Source of the DNA: Algoriphagus limi
GTDB taxonomy: Bacteria > Bacteroidota > Bacteroidia > Cytophagales > Cyclobacteriaceae
Direction of reading: 5' to 3'
DNA: 64,000 nt
Assembly (NCBI RefSeq): GCF_024919275.1
Contig: NZ_JANWGH010000001.1
Coordinates: 1,372,296-1,436,295 of the forward strand
Part shown: positions 18,021 to 25,175 of the stretch, in pieces
Position numbering within the stretch: position 1 is the stretch's first letter
Layout: every line of letters begins with the position of its first letter
The notes under the pieces: model-generated
What the model was told of the DNA's origin: nothing
The model's input: only the letters and a program-made list of their open reading frames with translations
Database searches by the model: none
Made by a program: the position numbers and the translations under genes

Positions 18021-18074
18021 GATTTTAATTTTTGATAAGAAAGAAAATGGGGAACCGGAAAGTTCCCCATTCAC

Positions 18075-20729
18075 TTAGCGTTTGAAAAGAATACGATCGA
18101 GATTGAAGGTATTCCAAATGGAAATTCCCGAATCTGTACGCAAAACGAAATACAAATCTTGAATTTCATTCGACTCCTGCAAATTGACAGTTACTGGGAA
18201 ATATCCGCTTTGATTCCCTTGCTGCAGTTCTCTAGTCTTACCTAGAATTGGTCCCTCGGGGCTTCCTGTCCGAATTTCTAATACGCCTTTGATTCCCGCT
18301 GGATTTACCCAAAGTTGCAATTGCTTGATTCCAGTTAGATCGATTTGATCGAATGCTATCCAAGAATCCTTTTCCGTATAACGGATAAAATTCAAACCAT
18401 TCGCATTGGCTTTGGCAGTATTTTCAAATCGGTCAGCGGTGAAGGCTTTTATCATTGGATTTCGTAAGACAAACTGATCATTGCCTCGCAAAGGATCCAT
18501 GCCATTCGCTCCTTGATCGGTATAATTTGCCTGAATCAAATAATATCCTTCAGAGTTTTCAGTTGGATCAATTTTGAAAGTGCCAGAAAGCGGTAATTTT
18601 TCTTTTCCAAAATCAGGATCTTCCAAGCCCAAAATAAAATCAACCATTTGAGATACTTGATCCTCTGGAAGGTGAGTATGTCCCGGCATGATTCGCTCAC
18701 CCCATACACCTCCACCTCCATTGCGGATTTTATCAATTAAATATGCTTTTGCCTCGCCTTGGCCTTTATACTTAGAGGAAACATCTCGATAAGTAGGCCC
18801 GACGGATTCATTTTCGATGGCGTGACAGGCTTTACAACCGGCTTGGGTAATGAAGTTTTCACCTACGGAAACTTGCTCTTCTTGATGACCTGCTTGAATT
18901 AAATCATAGCCTCCGGCAATGAAATCGATGGTAAAATCAATTTGATCGGAATCAATACTTCCATCTTCTTTATCTGAAACTTGAACTGAGTAAGGAACCT
19001 CATCATTTTCGAAATAGAAACTGCGATTTCCATTCCATTGAATTGAAACCTCTGGCCTTTCATTACCCACTTGGATTTCCAAGGAAGCATTGGCTTGCTT
19101 TCCTTCCAAATCTTTCACAGTCAACACTACCTGATAAGATCCCGGAGAATCAAAAGTGTGACTAGGGTTAGGGTCAAAAACTTCAGAGCAACCATCCCCA
19201 AAATCCCAAGAATAAGTCAAACTGTCCTGAGGATCAAAATCAATGGAACCTTCTGAGGAAAACCGGACAGAAAGCGGAGCAGCTCCAGTACGCTGACTGG
19301 CTGAAGCTTTAGCAACAGGCTGGCGATTCCCCGGTGCAAATTCGATTTTATACAAGCCAGAATCATCGTTTTGAGCTCTCCAATAGGTTCCATATTCCAA
19401 AACATAAAGCGAACCGTCTTTTGCGAATTGCATATCAATGGGCTTCACAAATTGAGTAGAAGGCATAAAACGCTCCATGGTATCGTACTCAAAATTCTCT
19501 GTAAGATTCACCGTAAAAACCCAATTTCGCATCCAATCGAAGATGAATAATTTTCCATTGTAATAGCCAGGAAATCGAACATCCGACTTATCATAGTCTT
19601 CTCGGTAATAAACAGGTCCTGCCATGGCATTCCTACCTCCTGTCTCTAGCATGGGGAATTCCACGGATTCATCATAGGGGTACCAAATCAAAGCTGGCTG
19701 AGCTGGTGGCAGTTGTTCTAATCCTGTATTGTTTGGAGAAGTATTAATCGGAGCTGCAGGATCAAATTCAAATAAGCTTTCCTGCGTAGCAAAGTCATAC
19801 TTCCAATAAGGCTTGTTATTCCCCACGAAATAGGGCCAACCGTAAAAGCCTGGTTTTCGAGCCAAATTGATTTCATCATGACCCTTTGGGCCTCGTCTTG
19901 CAGAATCCACTGAAGCATCTGGACCCACTTCTCCCCAAAAAAGATTGCCATTATGCTGATCCAAGGATATCCGATAAGGGTTCCGATTACCCATCACATA
20001 GATTTCAGGTCGGGTATTGGGTGTTCCGGGAGGAAATAAATTTCCTTCAGGAATGCTGTAAGTTCCATCTGGCTCAGGTTTAATTCGAATAATCGCTCCC
20101 CGCAAATCATTGGTATTCCCTGAGGTCTTTTGTGCATCTACATTGGCAGGTCTATCCTGACGCTCGTCGATAGGATTGTAGTTATCAGATTCAAAGGGTG
20201 TGGTATCGTCTCCAGTAGAAAGGTATAGCAAGCCATTGGCATCAAACTCGATAGAGCCACCAGAATGACAGCAACCTCTAAAAACGGGGATTTCTAAAAT
20301 CACCTTTTCAGATGCTAAATCCAGCCGGTTTTCCTTAAACTCAAACCGGGAAAGCCGATTGACATCCGGAGAATAATCTAAAGGTGCATAGTAAAGGTAA
20401 ATCCAGTGGTTCTGATTGAAATTAGGGTCTTTTGCCAAACCCAGTAAACCATCTTCATGCTCCAAGTAGACATTCAATTCCCCTACCACGGTGGTTTCCC
20501 CAGTAGCTGCTTCGTACAATTTCAACTTCCCTGCCCGCTCAATAAAAAGTACATCCCCGTTATCCATAACCTCCAGCTCCATGGGTTCATTGAGTTTTTC
20601 AACGAGGGATATTTTGGTAAATCGACTTTCATCAGGTTTGATAGTCGCAAAAGGATCAACGTCTTTTGGGGTACAGCTCCAAATCATTCCCCAGCACACG
20701 ATAAGTGCCAAAGACAAGCGATTTTTCAT
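18075..20729 (-). CDS. Secreted multidomain lipoprotein: PQQ-type sugar dehydrogenase, PKD, cytochrome c, CBM6-like
   Basis: 884 residues. Lipoprotein signal (MIWSCTPK, Cys near residue 19). Residues about 35-470 are a glucose/sorbosone dehydrogenase-type beta-propeller (EDGLLGLAKDPNF near 91, RGCCHSGGSIEFD near 150, VMGNRNPYRISLD near 246). About 475-560 is a PKD domain (YSWDFGDGCSEVFDPNPSHTF). About 605-700 is a single-haem cytochrome c (CKACH near 630, distal Met in RIMPGHTHL). The C-terminus (735-884) resembles a CBM6 carbohydrate-binding domain. The design suggests sugar-bound oxidation with electrons passed to its own haem on the outer face of the cell. The PQQ-binding assignment is family inference. 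Confidence 0.92.
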   Translation of the reverse strand: MKNRLSLALIVCWGMIWSCTPKDVDPFATIKPDESRFTKISLVEKLNEPMELEVMDNGDVLFIERAGKLKLYEAATGETTVVGELNVYLEHEDGLLGLAKDPNFNQNHWIYLYYAPLDYSPDVNRLSRFEFKENRLDLASEKVILEIPVFRGCCHSGGSIEFDANGLLYLSTGDDTTPFESDNYNPIDERQDRPANVDAQKTSGNTNDLRGAIIRIKPEPDGTYSIPEGNLFPPGTPNTRPEIYVMGNRNPYRISLDQHNGNLFWGEVGPDASVDSARRGPKGHDEINLARKPGFYGWPYFVGNNKPYWKYDFATQESLFEFDPAAPINTSPNNTGLEQLPPAQPALIWYPYDESVEFPMLETGGRNAMAGPVYYREDYDKSDVRFPGYYNGKLFIFDWMRNWVFTVNLTENFEYDTMERFMPSTQFVKPIDMQFAKDGSLYVLEYGTYWRAQNDDSGLYKIEFAPGNRQPVAKASASQRTGAAPLSVRFSSEGSIDFDPQDSLTYSWDFGDGCSEVFDPNPSHTFDSPGSYQVVLTVKDLEGKQANASLEIQVGNERPEVSIQWNGNRSFYFENDEVPYSVQVSDKEDGSIDSDQIDFTIDFIAGGYDLIQAGHQEEQVSVGENFITQAGCKACHAIENESVGPTYRDVSSKYKGQGEAKAYLIDKIRNGGGGVWGERIMPGHTHLPEDQVSQMVDFILGLEDPDFGKEKLPLSGTFKIDPTENSEGYYLIQANYTDQGANGMDPLRGNDQFVLRNPMIKAFTADRFENTAKANANGLNFIRYTEKDSWIAFDQIDLTGIKQLQLWVNPAGIKGVLEIRTGSPEGPILGKTRELQQGNQSGYFPVTVNLQESNEIQDLYFVLRTDSGISIWNTFNLDRILFKR

Positions 20730-20826
20730 ACGAAAGGCTTTTTAGGTTTATTGAGGGGATAAGATAGGAAGGAATCCCCAAAGGAATAAACCAATGGTGG
20801 AAATGGAGGAAATTGCCTTTGGCATA

Positions 20827-21525
20827 TCACTCACTCATTAGCAAGCGATACCGCCATACTTCCCGAACTTGATCAATAGCTACCTCAAAAGGAGGGTAAA
20901 TTGGGTTAGAGGAACAAAGTAAAAGTTGTTGATCAGTCTTGATCCGATTATAGGCGATTTTAAAAGTAACCCCATCCTGCTCGGTAACAATCACATAGCG
21001 ATCCCCATCTTTAATCCCCATCCAATCATCCACATATTCACAGATAATCCATGCTCCATCGGGAATCGGCAACATGGAATCTCCGTCAACCTGAAATACT
21101 CGATGCTTCTTATCCGTAGGTAAAAAAGGCAAAGAAAAGCGAGGCAATTCAGAGATAAATTCAGGATCAGCAAAACCAGCCAAATAACTGGCCTTAGCCC
21201 GCTGGGAAACCACTTCAATCAGTTCTCTACCATCCGCATCCACTGTAGTAGAAAGAATCCTGAGTTTTCTTCCCCGGAGAAACTGATCTGTTTCCAGCAA
21301 TTCCCGGAGTTTGTATTCGGAATAAGAAGACAAATCTTCTTTGATCAGAATATCCAGAGAAACCCCAAAATACTCGGAGAATTTGACCAGAATATCCAAG
21401 GGAGGAGTAATGGTCAATTCGTATCCCGCCAATTTCGAGCGGGAAATCGACAACCTATCTGCCAGTTCCTGCTGGGTTAAGTTTTTCTTTTTTCGGAGGA
21501 ATTTGAGATTTGTATTAAGAAGCAT
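20827..21525 (-). CDS. XRE-type HTH / S24 LexA-like self-cleaving repressor
   Basis: 232 residues. Residues 6-60 are an XRE helix-turn-helix (LTQQELADRLSISRSKLAGYE). The C-terminal half is an S24 peptidase: candidate Ala116-Gly117 cleavage site in KASYLAGFADPEF, nucleophile Ser150 in VDGDSM, general base Lys189 in GVTFKIAY. The distances (34 and 39 residues) are close to those in LexA. Such proteins cleave themselves when RecA is activated, so this is a likely DNA-damage or stress switch. It lies next to dinB (with a four-helix-bundle gene between), whose promoter region has a palindrome at 22571-22584. Confidence 0.93.
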   Translation of the reverse strand: MLLNTNLKFLRKKKNLTQQELADRLSISRSKLAGYELTITPPLDILVKFSEYFGVSLDILIKEDLSSYSEYKLRELLETDQFLRGRKLRILSTTVDADGRELIEVVSQRAKASYLAGFADPEFISELPRFSLPFLPTDKKHRVFQVDGDSMLPIPDGAWIICEYVDDWMGIKDGDRYVIVTEQDGVTFKIAYNRIKTDQQLLLCSSNPIYPPFEVAIDQVREVWRYRLLMSE

Positions 21526-21569
21526 GTTTTTTAAACTTTTCTAGAATGACAATTGGTAAGATATTCTTT

Positions 21570-21727
21570 AAGATAGCTACGCAGATACTTTGTTAAGATA
21601 GCCCTATGGGCAGATAGCATATCTCGCTGAACGAAGTGAAGCATATCTTTGGCGAAGCCATATCTCATCTTCCTTATTTCAAGATAGCTACGCAGATATT
21701 TTTTAAGATAGCCCTGCGAGCAGATAG
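21570..21727. repeat. Modular AGATA/TATCT repeat array, left flank of the four-helix-bundle gene
   Basis: Two direct copies of a 48 bp module, at 21570-21617 and 21681-21727: AAGATAGCTACGCAGATA, T-rich spacer, AAGATAGCCCT-N5-GCAGATAG. AGATA words fall at spacings 12, 13, 16 in copy one and 12, 12, 16 in copy two. Between them sits a second module, TATCTCGCTGAACGAAGTGAAGCATATCT (21620-21648), with its TATCT words 24 bp apart. The array stops 1 bp before the end of the adjacent gene. Confidence 0.85.
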
Positions 21728-21728
21728 A

Positions 21729-22130
21729 CTACTTTGATAAGTCTTTATCTTTTGCGTCATAAGCAATTTTAATTTGATGGTTTAATTTGATCTGAAGCTC
21801 CTTTGATACAGTCTTGATTTCTTTGCATTCCTCTTCAGTTACAATTTTTCTCTCAAATCCCAAATCAATCCAATGTTCAACACTTTCTGATAGTGATGCT
21901 CTCGAGATATAGTAAAATCGAATTCTTTCTAAAAAATGGAATCTCGCATATCCTTCGGCGATATTGGCTCCCACAGAATCCATGGAACTTATCATTTGAT
22001 TCCCCCAAGTTTTTCTCAATTGGTAATCTAACCTTTGATAAATGATCCAAGCTAACGCAGAAAGTCTCCTTGATAAAACATAGATATCAAGCTCTTTGAG
22101 AGGAATGTAATTTGATTTTTTACTACTCAT
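21729..22130 (-). CDS. Four-helix-bundle protein (23S-rRNA-IVS / bAvd-like family)
   Basis: 133 residues, all-helical. The family signature SVGANIAEGYARF (near residues 52-64) followed by ERIRFYYISRASLSES is clear. Members are encoded in rRNA intervening sequences, beside diversity-generating retroelements (as Avd) and, as here, as stand-alone genes in Bacteroidota. The role of the stand-alone form is unknown. No reverse transcriptase is present. The gene is bracketed by direct copies of a repeat module (21681-21727 and 22199-22245), so gene plus repeats may have entered as one unit between the repressor and dinB. Confidence 0.88.
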   Translation of the reverse strand: MSSKKSNYIPLKELDIYVLSRRLSALAWIIYQRLDYQLRKTWGNQMISSMDSVGANIAEGYARFHFLERIRFYYISRASLSESVEHWIDLGFERKIVTEEECKEIKTVSKELQIKLNHQIKIAYDAKDKDLSK

Positions 22131-22150
22131 GATCTCTTAAATTTTTTTTC

Positions 22151-22278
22151 TCACTGAACGAAGTGAAATATATCTAGCGTAGCCTATCTTCTTATCTCAA
22201 GACAGCTACGCAGATATTTTTAAAGATAGCTCTGCAGACAGATAGACTATCTCGCTGAACGAAGTGAAGCATATCTTT
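22151..22278. repeat. Modular AGATA/TATCT repeat array, right flank of the four-helix-bundle gene
   Basis: A third copy of the 48 bp module (22199-22245; AGA(C/T)A words spaced 12, 12, 16) is followed by a second copy of the TATCTCGCTGAACGAAGTGAAGCATATCT module (22248-22276, words again 24 bp apart). A diverged partial copy, CTCACTGAACGAAGTGAA, is at 22151-22168. Same orientation as the left array. Confidence 0.85.
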
Positions 22279-22403
22279 TTTACAATGACAACTTTCTAGC
22301 TAATCGATAGACTTCCAAGTCTCTAAGCGGTATAAATTTTCCCTTAGTCCCCATAACTTAACTAGTTACCAACAACTTTTTGATAATCCGATCTATCTAA
22401 TTG

Positions 22404-22504
22404 TATTTCGTCGAGCGAAACGAGACATATTTCCATCGTATTTCGCAAAGCCTATTTCCACTTTATTTCACCGACCAAAGGGAGGTGTATTTCTATCATA
22501 TTTC
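22404..22504. repeat. TATTTC word array with fixed spacing
   Basis: Seven TATTTC words start at 22404, 22428, 22439, 22453, 22464, 22488 and 22499: spacings 24, 11, 14, 11, 24, 11. The 24 bp interval encloses CGTCGAGCGAAACGAGACA, analogous to the GAACGAAGTGAA core of the neighbouring TATCT arrays. No protein-coding potential. The 22131-22604 gap holds this array, the preceding one and the dinB leader. Confidence 0.8.
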
Positions 22505-22570
22505 CTATCAGTATTATGACAACTTCCGCCACTCCCCTCTCCCAAATGTAAGAATATTGATTAAATTATA

Positions 22571-22584
22571 AACATTAAAATGTT
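22571..22584. promoter_or_regulatory. Palindrome in the dinB leader (candidate repressor operator)
   Basis: AACATTAAAATGTT: a perfect 6-2-6 inverted repeat ending 20 bp before the dinB ATG. The position fits an operator for the S24 repressor encoded nearby, but no identical site was found in front of the repressor gene itself. Confidence 0.4.
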
Positions 22585-22604
22585 GAAATAATTAACAAAA
22601 GGCT

Positions 22605-23795
22605 ATGGAGGGGAAACGGAATATTGCGCATATGGATCTGGATTCATTTTTTGTGTCGGTGGAGCGGCTTTTTGATAGCCGACTGAATGGCAAACCCATC
22701 CTGATTGGAGGTTCGAGCGATCGAGGGGTAGTTGCGTCCTGCAGCTACGAAGCACGAAAATTCGGAGTGCACTCAGCCATGCCCATGCGAACGGCGAGGC
22801 AGCTTTGTCCCGAAGCAGTAATCGTTCGGGGAGATTTTGAAAAATACAGCCAAAAGTCCCACGAAGTCACTGAAATCATCAAGGAATCCGTCCCTCTTTT
22901 TGAGAAATCTTCCATCGATGAATTCTACATGGACCTGACAGGTATGGATCGATTTTTTGGCTGCTTCAAATTGGCTCATGAACTCCGACATCGTATCATC
23001 AGGGAAACTGGACTTCCCATTTCTCTCGGACTGTCTGAAAACAAAACCGTCTCCAAAGTTGCCACGGGTGAAGCCAAGCCCAACAATGAAAAACAAGTTC
23101 CTTTCGGGCAGGAAAAGCCTTTCCTTGCTCCACTCTCGGTACGTAAAATCCCCATGATCGGTGAGAAAACCTCCCAAACCCTCTACAACATGGGGGTGAA
23201 AAAAGTACAGACACTGCAGCAAATGCCCTCCCAATTGTTGGAAGCGACCTTCGGAAAAAACGGAAAGATGATCTGGGAAAAGGCAAATGGAATCGACCGC
23301 AATCCGGTCATCCCCTACTCCGAAGCGAAGTCTGTTTCCTCCGAAAACACCTTCGAAGAAGACACCATTGATGTGAAAATGCTGGAAGCGACCCTGGTGG
23401 CGATGACCGAGCAACTCGCCTCCAAGCTTAGACAGAAAGGCCAACTCACCGCCTGTGTAAGCGTGAAGATTCGCTATTCGGATTTTGAGACACATACCAT
23501 GCAGCAGCGAATCCCTTATACTTCGGCAGACCACAGCATATTGCCGATCGTGAAGGAACTCTTCCGTAAGCTGTACAGCCGTCGTCTGTTGATTCGCCTG
23601 ATCGGAGTTCGTTTCAGCCACCTGGTCTATGGCAATTATCAAATCAATCTCTTCGAAGACAGCCAAGAGCAAATCAACCTCTATCAAGCCCTCGACAAGC
23701 TAAACGTAAAATACGGTGACAAAACCGTCTGCCGGGCTGTGGCCATGGCCGTAGGAAGGAGAAGGTTCAATCCTTTTAATGGGGTGGAAGTTTGA
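22605..23795 (+). CDS. dinB: DNA polymerase IV (Y-family, DinB)
   Basis: 396 residues. Y-family catalytic motifs: IAHMDLDSFFVSVE (first metal Asp near residue 11), ASCSYEARKFGVHSAMP (near 47), and KSSIDEFYMDLTG with the catalytic SxDE near 105. A helix-hairpin-helix thumb (IPMIGEKTSQTL) and the little-finger domain follow. The C-terminus contains QINLFED, a good match to the beta-clamp-binding motif. Error-prone translesion synthesis, probably controlled by the nearby LexA-like repressor. The gene looks more G+C-rich than its neighbours (33 of 60 bases in 23401-23460), which also leaves a long antisense open frame. Confidence 0.95.
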   Translation: MEGKRNIAHMDLDSFFVSVERLFDSRLNGKPILIGGSSDRGVVASCSYEARKFGVHSAMPMRTARQLCPEAVIVRGDFEKYSQKSHEVTEIIKESVPLFEKSSIDEFYMDLTGMDRFFGCFKLAHELRHRIIRETGLPISLGLSENKTVSKVATGEAKPNNEKQVPFGQEKPFLAPLSVRKIPMIGEKTSQTLYNMGVKKVQTLQQMPSQLLEATFGKNGKMIWEKANGIDRNPVIPYSEAKSVSSENTFEEDTIDVKMLEATLVAMTEQLASKLRQKGQLTACVSVKIRYSDFETHTMQQRIPYTSADHSILPIVKELFRKLYSRRLLIRLIGVRFSHLVYGNYQINLFEDSQEQINLYQALDKLNVKYGDKTVCRAVAMAVGRRRFNPFNGVEV

Positions 23796-23815
23796 AAAAC
23801 TAAATGATGTTTTTT

Positions 23816-24652
23816 TTACATTCTTTCCTTAACCCACTCCAAAATCTCACGGAGAACCTCTTCTCGGTCTAGGTCATTGAGAAGTTCATGATAGGCTCCT
23901 TGCAGCATGCGAAGGGTTTTATCTGATGAGGGTGATTTTTCAAAAAGTATTTGGGACCCTTTGGGATTGGTAAGCCGATCCGCGGTGCCATGCATAACCA
24001 AAAATGGAAAATCAAATAGTGATGCCTGATCCTGAACATATCGCATCATTTGCAACAGTTCATAGCCCGTCCGTACGGGTATTTTCCCCTGATAGACTAA
24101 GGGATCATTTTTATATTTCTCTACTTCCTCAGGAATGCGTGAAATCCCTTCAATGTCCAAAGCCAAAGCTTTCAACTTTGGAGAAATCTTATTCAAAATT
24201 CCTGAAAGCGCCACCAATAATGCGGATGTCCCTTCTGCTTCTTTGATAGCGGGAGCGGAAAGAATTATCCCGCTTGTTTCAGGTCGATATTTCAGTGCAA
24301 AAGCTGCGGCCAAACCTCCTCCCATGCTATGCCCAAAAATAAATGTAGGAACACCGGGGACATAAGCTTTTACCTTACCATATAAAGCCTGTATATCCTT
24401 TAAATAATCTGCATAAGAATCGACATAAGCTGTTGGTCCATCAGCGGATGATTTCCCATGCCCTCTCTCATCAAACGTAAAAACTGCAACTCCTAATTCA
24501 ACCAATCCTTCAACTAATGCAGAATATCTCCCGCTGTGCTCCCCTAAACCATGAATCAGAAGAATGGATGCTTTTGATTTTCCTGGCATCCAGGCTTGAA
24601 GATAAAGTTTCATTCCATCAGGAGTTTGATAGCTGGTTTCGAGATGTTGCAT
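23816..24652 (-). CDS. Alpha/beta hydrolase, monoacylglycerol-lipase-like
   Basis: 278 residues. Motifs follow the serine-aminopeptidase S33 / monoglyceride lipase pattern: ILLIHGLGEHSGRY near residue 31, nucleophile GHSMGGG with Ser near 109, Asp in MHGTADRL near 223 and His in AYHELLND near 253. No signal peptide, so probably cytoplasmic or membrane-associated, hydrolysing monoacylglycerols or lysophospholipids. Convergent with dinB, 20 bp apart. Confidence 0.9.
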   Translation of the reverse strand: MQHLETSYQTPDGMKLYLQAWMPGKSKASILLIHGLGEHSGRYSALVEGLVELGVAVFTFDERGHGKSSADGPTAYVDSYADYLKDIQALYGKVKAYVPGVPTFIFGHSMGGGLAAAFALKYRPETSGIILSAPAIKEAEGTSALLVALSGILNKISPKLKALALDIEGISRIPEEVEKYKNDPLVYQGKIPVRTGYELLQMMRYVQDQASLFDFPFLVMHGTADRLTNPKGSQILFEKSPSSDKTLRMLQGAYHELLNDLDREEVLREILEWVKERM

Positions 24653-24884
24653 AAAGAATAGACTTTGAAAAACTGAAATTACAAAAGAAAAACAAATCGT
24701 TTTTGACTTGTACCAAAGTAGCTATTTAGACATAGAATATTCCCAAAATTTTGAACTAAAAATAAGGTGTTCGATAATTTGACGATCGGTCTAAATGCCC
24801 GATTTTGAGTATTTTAGTTAATCCTGAAAATTAACCACTAGTAGGGAAATTTATCCTGAAATCATAAAATAGCTTAAAGCCAGA

Positions 24885-25020
24885 ACCCAAAGCATACTCC
24901 GTGAGTATTTGTAGTACCATTGTCAAAGTATGTTTTGCTGCTCATACGGAGAGTAAAGCTTTTCTTATAGTTTAGTTGATGAAGACATGGTTGAAAGCTC
25001 CCTTGGGAGCTTTCTTTTTT
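24885..25020 (+). ncRNA. Candidate small RNA upstream of an orphan intrinsic terminator
   Basis: A strong terminator (24993-25020) has no gene upstream on its strand. Before it are a 6 bp hairpin ATACTC-CGT-GAGTAT (24894-24908) and a longer partial pairing of TCCGT with ACGGA (24946-24950). The 5' end is a guess; no clear promoter was identified. It could instead be the terminator of an untranslated leader fragment. Confidence 0.35.
24993..25020 (+). terminator. Rho-independent terminator without an upstream gene
   Basis: GAAAGCTCCC-TT-GGGAGCTTTC, a perfect 10 bp stem, followed by six T. On the plus strand the nearest upstream gene is dinB, over 1.1 kb away and separated by an opposing gene. 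Confidence 0.8.
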
Positions 25021-25175
25021 GTTAAAATCTGATGAATCCTCGCTTTAAAAAATAATTTGGGCCTGAAGGAAATAGCGAAAGTTAATTTCTTTGTGTTTTA
25101 CATAAGATTTCCTGATGTTTAGTCTAATAATTCGTTCATTTGACGAGTCTAAACACCACTGAATAAACAAAGCTC

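Larger units (their letters stand above)
24653..25175. other. Gene-free region with orphan terminator
   Basis: 523 bp with no credible coding frame. It holds the hydrolase promoter on the left, a candidate small RNA ending at 25020 in the middle, and the leader of the outer-membrane protein gene on the right, including a near-perfect inverted repeat GTTTAGTCT (25117-25125) / AGTCTAAAC (25146-25154). Confidence 0.6.

Noticed and set aside
21570-22504. Possible CRISPR array
   Set aside because: The units are unequal in length, alternate in type, have no unique spacers of constant size, and no cas genes are near.
22773-23687. Long open frame (304 codons) antisense to dinB
   Set aside because: It follows from the codon use of the G+C-richer dinB gene. 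The protein has no recognisable domain, and dinB on the plus strand carries all the catalytic motifs.
24979-25032. Small frame MKTWLKAPLGAFFFVKI across the orphan terminator
   Set aside because: It reads straight through the terminator stem and T run, which is not compatible with translation of a full-length transcript.
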